A DNA stretch of 7,702 bases from assembly GCA_020631315.1 (NCBI GenBank), contig JAHDHM010000161.1, positions 1 to 7,702 of the forward strand, written 5' to 3'. Numbering within the stretch: the stretch's first letter is position 1; every line of letters begins with the position of its first letter. This document shows positions 5,262 through 7,702 of the stretch, one piece after another. Source of the DNA: Acidimicrobiales bacterium. GTDB taxonomy: Bacteria; Actinomycetota; Acidimicrobiia; Acidimicrobiales; Poriferisodaliceae. Below the pieces are notes generated by a model. The model was not told the origin of the DNA, did not search any database, and saw only the letters and a program-made list of their open reading frames with translations. The translations under genes and the position numbers were made by a program.

Positions 5262-6121
5262 AGTCCGGATTCGTCACGTTCGTCGGACGCCCCAACGCGG
5301 GCAAGTCGACGTTGTTGAACAAGATCCTCGGCGAGAAGGTGTCGATCACCTCGAACAAGCCGCAGACGACGCGCAACCGGGTGATGGGTGTCCTGCATCG
5401 CGACGACGCGCAGATCGTCTTCGTCGACACGCCTGGCATCCACAAGCCGGTCACGGCGCTCGGCGAACGTTTGAACGACACGGCGGGGGAGTCGCTGTCC
5501 GACGTCGACGTCGTGTGTCTCGTGATCGACGCCTCGGCACCGTTCGGCAAGGGTGATCAGTACATCGCCGATCAGCTGCCGGACGGCTACGTGGTCGTGG
5601 TGACCAAGGGCGACCGCGCGAGTCGCGACCAGATGGTGGCCCAGATCCAAGCCACGTCGTCGTTGCCGGCGTCGGAGTGGTTCCCGGTGTCCGGCCGGTC
5701 CGGTCGTGGTGTCGACGCGCTGGTCGAGCATCTCGTGAGCCGACTGCCCGAGGGCCCGGCGTACTTCCCCGAGGACATGATCACCGACGTGCCGGAGGCG
5801 TTCCAGGTCGCCGAGCTCGTCCGTGAGCAGCTGTTGCGCCGGTTCTCCGAGGAGCTGCCGTACTCCATCGCCACCCGCATCACGGACTGGGACTGGCCGA
5901 AGATCACCTGCGAGATCCTCGTGGAGCGTGACAGCCAGAAGGGCATGGTGATCGGCAAGGGCGGTCAGGTGCTCAAAGAGGTCGGGACCGAGGTGCGCAA
6001 GCAGCTCCCCGACGGCGCCTTCCTCGAGCTGAAGGTCCGGGTCGAGAAGAACTGGCAACACCGTCACGACGCCCTCGATCGGATCCTCGATCCGACCCAC
6101 GGACTCGACACGCTCGACTGA
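5258..6121 (+). CDS. era: GTPase Era (30S subunit assembly)
   Basis: Era binds the 16S rRNA 3' end and helps mature the 30S subunit. The 287-residue length is normal. The G domain shows G1 GRPNAGKS (10-17), G2 threonines in PQTTRNRV (37-38), G3 DTPG (57-60), a G4 that reads TKGD (116-119) instead of NKxD, and a G5-like SGR (145-147) instead of the usual SAx. The C-terminal KH domain carries VIGKGG (231-236), followed by [11 protein letters not shown], which matches the family end motif. Thr at the first G4 position is also found in Rho-family GTPases, so GTP binding should survive. The start is GTG 5258, overlapping the upstream stop and preceded by GGAG. Era after phoH/ybeY/CNNM is the conserved actinobacterial order, and YbeY and Era are functionally connected in E. 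coli. The protein is expected to be cytoplasmic. Confidence 0.97.
   Translation: MKSGFVTFVGRPNAGKSTLLNKILGEKVSITSNKPQTTRNRVMGVLHRDDAQIVFVDTPGIHKPVTALGERLNDTAGESLSDVDVVCLVIDASAPFGKGDQYIADQLPDGYVVVVTKGDRASRDQMVAQIQATSSLPASEWFPVSGRSGRGVDALVEHLVSRLPEGPAYFPEDMITDVPEAFQVAELVREQLLRRFSEELPYSIATRITDWDWPKITCEILVERDSQKGMVIGKGGQVLKEVGTEVRKQLPDGAFLELKVRVEKNWQHRHDALDRILDPTHGLDTLD
6079..6095 (+). other. Perfect 7-bp inverted repeat near the end of era
   Basis: TCGGATC (6079-6085) and GATCCGA (6089-6095) are perfect inverted copies around a 3-base loop, inside the era codons for DRILDPT. It lies 27 bases before the ATG of the next gene. It could act as an RNA hairpin that limits transcription or translation past era, but it is equally explained by the frequent CGATC codon pairs in this genome. 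Confidence 0.2.
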
Positions 6122-6122
6122 C

Positions 6123-7157
6123 ATGCGGTCGTCGAAGGTCGTCCACGTCGTCAGCTGCCACGCCGAGGGCGAGGTCGGCGACGTGATCGTCGGTGGCGTG
6201 GCACCACCGCCGGGTGCGACGGTGTGGGAGCAGTCCCGATGGATCGCGCAGGACGGCGCGCTGCGGAACTTCGTGCTCAACGAGCCGCGCGGTGGTGTGT
6301 TCCGGCACGTGAATCTGCTGGTGCCACCCACGGATCCGGCCGCAGACATGGGCTGGATCGTGATGGAGCCCGAGGACACGCCGCCGATGTCGGGCAGCAA
6401 CAGCATGTGTGTGGCGACGGTGCTCCTGGAGACCGGCATCCTGCCGATGTCGGAACCCGAGACCGTCGTCCATCTCGAGGCGCCTGCCGGCCTCGTCGAG
6501 GTCACGGCTCGTTGCGCAGACGGCAAGGTCACCTCGGTGGCGACCCGCAACGTCCCGTCGTTCGCGACGGCGCTCGATGCACCGCTCGAGGTCGAGGGGG
6601 TCGGCACCCTGTCCGTCGACATCGCGTTCGGTGGTGACAGCTTCGTCCTCGTCGACGCACCGAGCCTCGGCTTCGAGATCGCGCCGCACGAGGCCCGTGA
6701 CATCGCCGAGCTGGGCGTGAAGATCACCAACGCCGCGAACGAGCAGATCGGGTTCGCACACCCCGAGCTGGAGGGCTGGCAGCACATCTCGTTCTGTCAG
6801 ATGACGATGCCGGTGACGGTTGACCAGAGTGGTGTGCGGGAGGGGTTGAACGCCGTCGTCATCCAGCCCGGGAAGCTCGACCGCTCGCCGTGCGGCACGG
6901 GCTGCTCGGCGCGCATGGCGGTGCTCCATGCTCGAGGCCAGCTCGACGTCGGTGCCGAGTTCGTGGGGCGTTCGATCATCGGCTCGCGGTTCGACTGTCG
7001 TATCGAGTCGACGGCGACGGTCGGCGGCGTGCCCGCCGTGGTGCCGTCGATCAGGGGTCAGGCGTGGATCACGGGTACCCACCAGCACCTGCTCGACCCG
7101 ACCGATCCGTGGCCCGACGGCTACAAGCTGAGCGACACCTGGCCGATGCTCGGCTGA
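6123..7157 (+). CDS. Proline racemase / hydroxyproline epimerase-family protein with Ser-Cys active site
   Basis: The family interconverts proline or 4-hydroxyproline stereoisomers by a two-base mechanism, or dehydrates trans-3-hydroxy-L-proline; the protein is cytoplasmic. The length of 344 residues is typical. The second catalytic cysteine is clear in DRSPCGTG (Cys257, with Asp253 also conserved). At the first catalytic position, where racemases have MCGH, this protein has MSGSNSMC (Ser90 in place of Cys). Ser/Cys members are known in the family and include 4-hydroxyproline epimerases and trans-3-hydroxyproline dehydratases, so simple proline racemase is less likely. Other family features are the N-terminal [10 protein letters not shown] and the C-terminal [11 protein letters not shown]. 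The ATG start is one base after the era TGA (6119-6121), with no clear Shine-Dalgarno, so translation probably depends on ribosomes leaving era. Function looks unrelated to ribosome maturation, so it may be a lineage-specific passenger in the transcript. No hydroxyproline catabolic neighbours are visible. Confidence 0.88.
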   Translation: MRSSKVVHVVSCHAEGEVGDVIVGGVAPPPGATVWEQSRWIAQDGALRNFVLNEPRGGVFRHVNLLVPPTDPAADMGWIVMEPEDTPPMSGSNSMCVATVLLETGILPMSEPETVVHLEAPAGLVEVTARCADGKVTSVATRNVPSFATALDAPLEVEGVGTLSVDIAFGGDSFVLVDAPSLGFEIAPHEARDIAELGVKITNAANEQIGFAHPELEGWQHISFCQMTMPVTVDQSGVREGLNAVVIQPGKLDRSPCGTGCSARMAVLHARGQLDVGAEFVGRSIIGSRFDCRIESTATVGGVPAVVPSIRGQAWITGTHQHLLDPTDPWPDGYKLSDTWPMLG

Positions 7158-7166
7158 CGAGCCGAG
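7149..7166. terminator. GC-rich hairpin over the racemase-family stop codon
   Basis: CTCGGCT (7149-7155) pairs perfectly with AGCCGAG (7160-7166) across a GACG loop, a 7-bp stem with five G-C pairs. It covers the TGA at 7155-7157 and sits 18 bases before the opposing gene's stop (7185-7187), so it could stop transcripts from both sides. No T-run follows on either strand, as in many actinobacterial hairpin terminators. The other 18 bases of the 27-base spacer hold nothing recognisable. Confidence 0.5.
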
Positions 7167-7184
7167 ACTCAGTGCTGTACGTGA

Positions 7185-7702
7185 TCAACCCTTGGTCGGG
7201 TCCGTCGGGTCGAGGTACTCGCGGCCGATGAGGACCCGCGGCGCGAGCATCGCCATCACCACCGCGGTCCACAGGGCCAGCTCGGGTCCGTGGTTGACAC
7301 CCCAGGCCGGGTTCAGTTCGCCGACCCAACCGAGCCACGCCATCGTGAGGCCGGAGGCGAGGCCGACGACCACGGCCGGCTGGCGGTTGCGCACGACCAG
7401 GAACGACGACAAGAAGCCGAACACGGTCGCCACGAAGATCCACGGGGCGAAGGTCAGGGCGAGCGCCATGACCGCGGGGATGCCGGTCGTGCCCTTGAAC
7501 TGATGGCGCACCGGGGCGACCTGGCCGAGCACCGTGGCCGCGCCGCACCACAGGGCGATCGAACTCCACACCGGGATGATCTGGTTCGAGAGCGCGCCGA
7601 TCAGTGAGGCGTTGAAACCGGCGTTGGCCTGGCCGCCCGGTGCCACCCGCTCGACGATGTTCCAGGCGATCACCGCGACGATCACCGGCACGACGGCCTC
7701 GA
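7185..7702 (-). CDS. Membrane protein resembling a divergent PlsY glycerol-3-phosphate acyltransferase, 5' end missing
   Basis: The frame continues past the window edge without a required start; codons for Glu-Ala-Val precede the GTG at 7691, which is therefore probably internal. Numbering from that GTG, hydrophobic segments lie near 1-16, 38-60, 71-100, 105-124 and 139-155. The segment LGQVAPVRHQFKGTTGIPA (55-73) lines up with the PlsY signature 'GHxFPvfl-FKGGKGvAt', and the preceding EAVVPVIVAVIAW fits the 'D-x-x-KG' helix region. PlsY transfers an acyl group from acyl-phosphate to glycerol-3-phosphate at the start of phospholipid synthesis. However, the signature His is Gln57 and GGKG reads GTTG, losing residues thought to bind phosphate. 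The segment between the two helices is also longer than usual. Either this is a divergent actinobacterial PlsY-like protein of altered function or the match is only structural. The first PlsY motif (GSGNxGATN) would lie outside the window. Confidence 0.55.
   Translation of the reverse strand, partial: EAVVPVIVAVIAWNIVERVAPGGQANAGFNASLIGALSNQIIPVWSSIALWCGAATVLGQVAPVRHQFKGTTGIPAVMALALTFAPWIFVATVFGFLSSFLVVRNRQPAVVVGLASGLTMAWLGWVGELNPAWGVNHGPELALWTAVVMAMLAPRVLIGREYLDPTDPTKG

Noticed and set aside
5147..6787. A 546-codon minus-strand open frame opposite era and the racemase-family gene
   Set aside because: Same GC-driven shadow. It covers two clear genes and has no family signature.
7689..7691. 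GTG at 7691 as the true start of the PlsY-like gene
   Set aside because: The frame continues to the edge of the window, and the PlsY family needs an N-terminal helix and motif before this point.

Overview
The window reads as a piece of a high-GC actinobacterial chromosome. GC is about two thirds by eye, third codon positions are strongly G/C, GTG starts are common and antisense frames stay open for long stretches. The gene order phoH-like / ybeY / CNNM-CBS membrane protein / era is a conserved actinobacterial block; Mycobacterium tuberculosis has the same order around Rv2368c to Rv2364c. Overall protein style suggests a deep-branching actinobacterium such as the Acidimicrobiia (Ilumatobacter-like), but that is a judgement from family resemblance, not a search result.

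Layout: (1) The 3' part of a dipeptidyl-peptidase IV-type S9 serine peptidase (+) ends at 1693. (2) It converges on a small unrecognised protein gene (-, 1700-2257) that looks like two tandem Sm/SH3-like barrels and seems to be transcribed without a leader. (3) A short divergent promoter region (2258-2346) separates this gene from the operon phoH-like, ybeY, CNNM/CBS protein, era (+, 2347-6121). (4) One base after era stops, a proline racemase/hydroxyproline epimerase-family gene begins (+, 6123-7157). (5) It converges on a membrane protein gene cut by the window edge (-, 7185-7702), which resembles a divergent PlsY-type glycerol-3-phosphate acyltransferase.

The operon core concerns ribosome maturation. 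YbeY is a metal-dependent RNase tied to 16S rRNA 3'-end processing, Era binds the 16S 3' end and 30S subunit, and the PhoH-like ATPase and CBS/CNNM protein are their usual partners by neighbourhood (YbeZ and YbeX in E. coli). All junctions up to era use 4-base GTGA stop/start overlaps, so the operon appears translationally coupled.

The most unusual feature lies between ybeY and the CNNM/CBS gene. An 81-base spacer is built from 17-base units, each beginning GTGAAC, in the order A-B-A-B-A'. Each unit forms a closed six-codon mini-ORF whose TGA stop overlaps the next GTG start, giving six GTGA junctions at exactly 17-base spacing (3884, 3901, 3918, 3935, 3952, 3969). A ribosome leaving ybeY could in principle stop and restart five times before reaching the real gene. 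I know of no named system of this type. No RNA genes, insertion sequences or CRISPR arrays were seen, and no gene-free stretch exceeds 300 bases.
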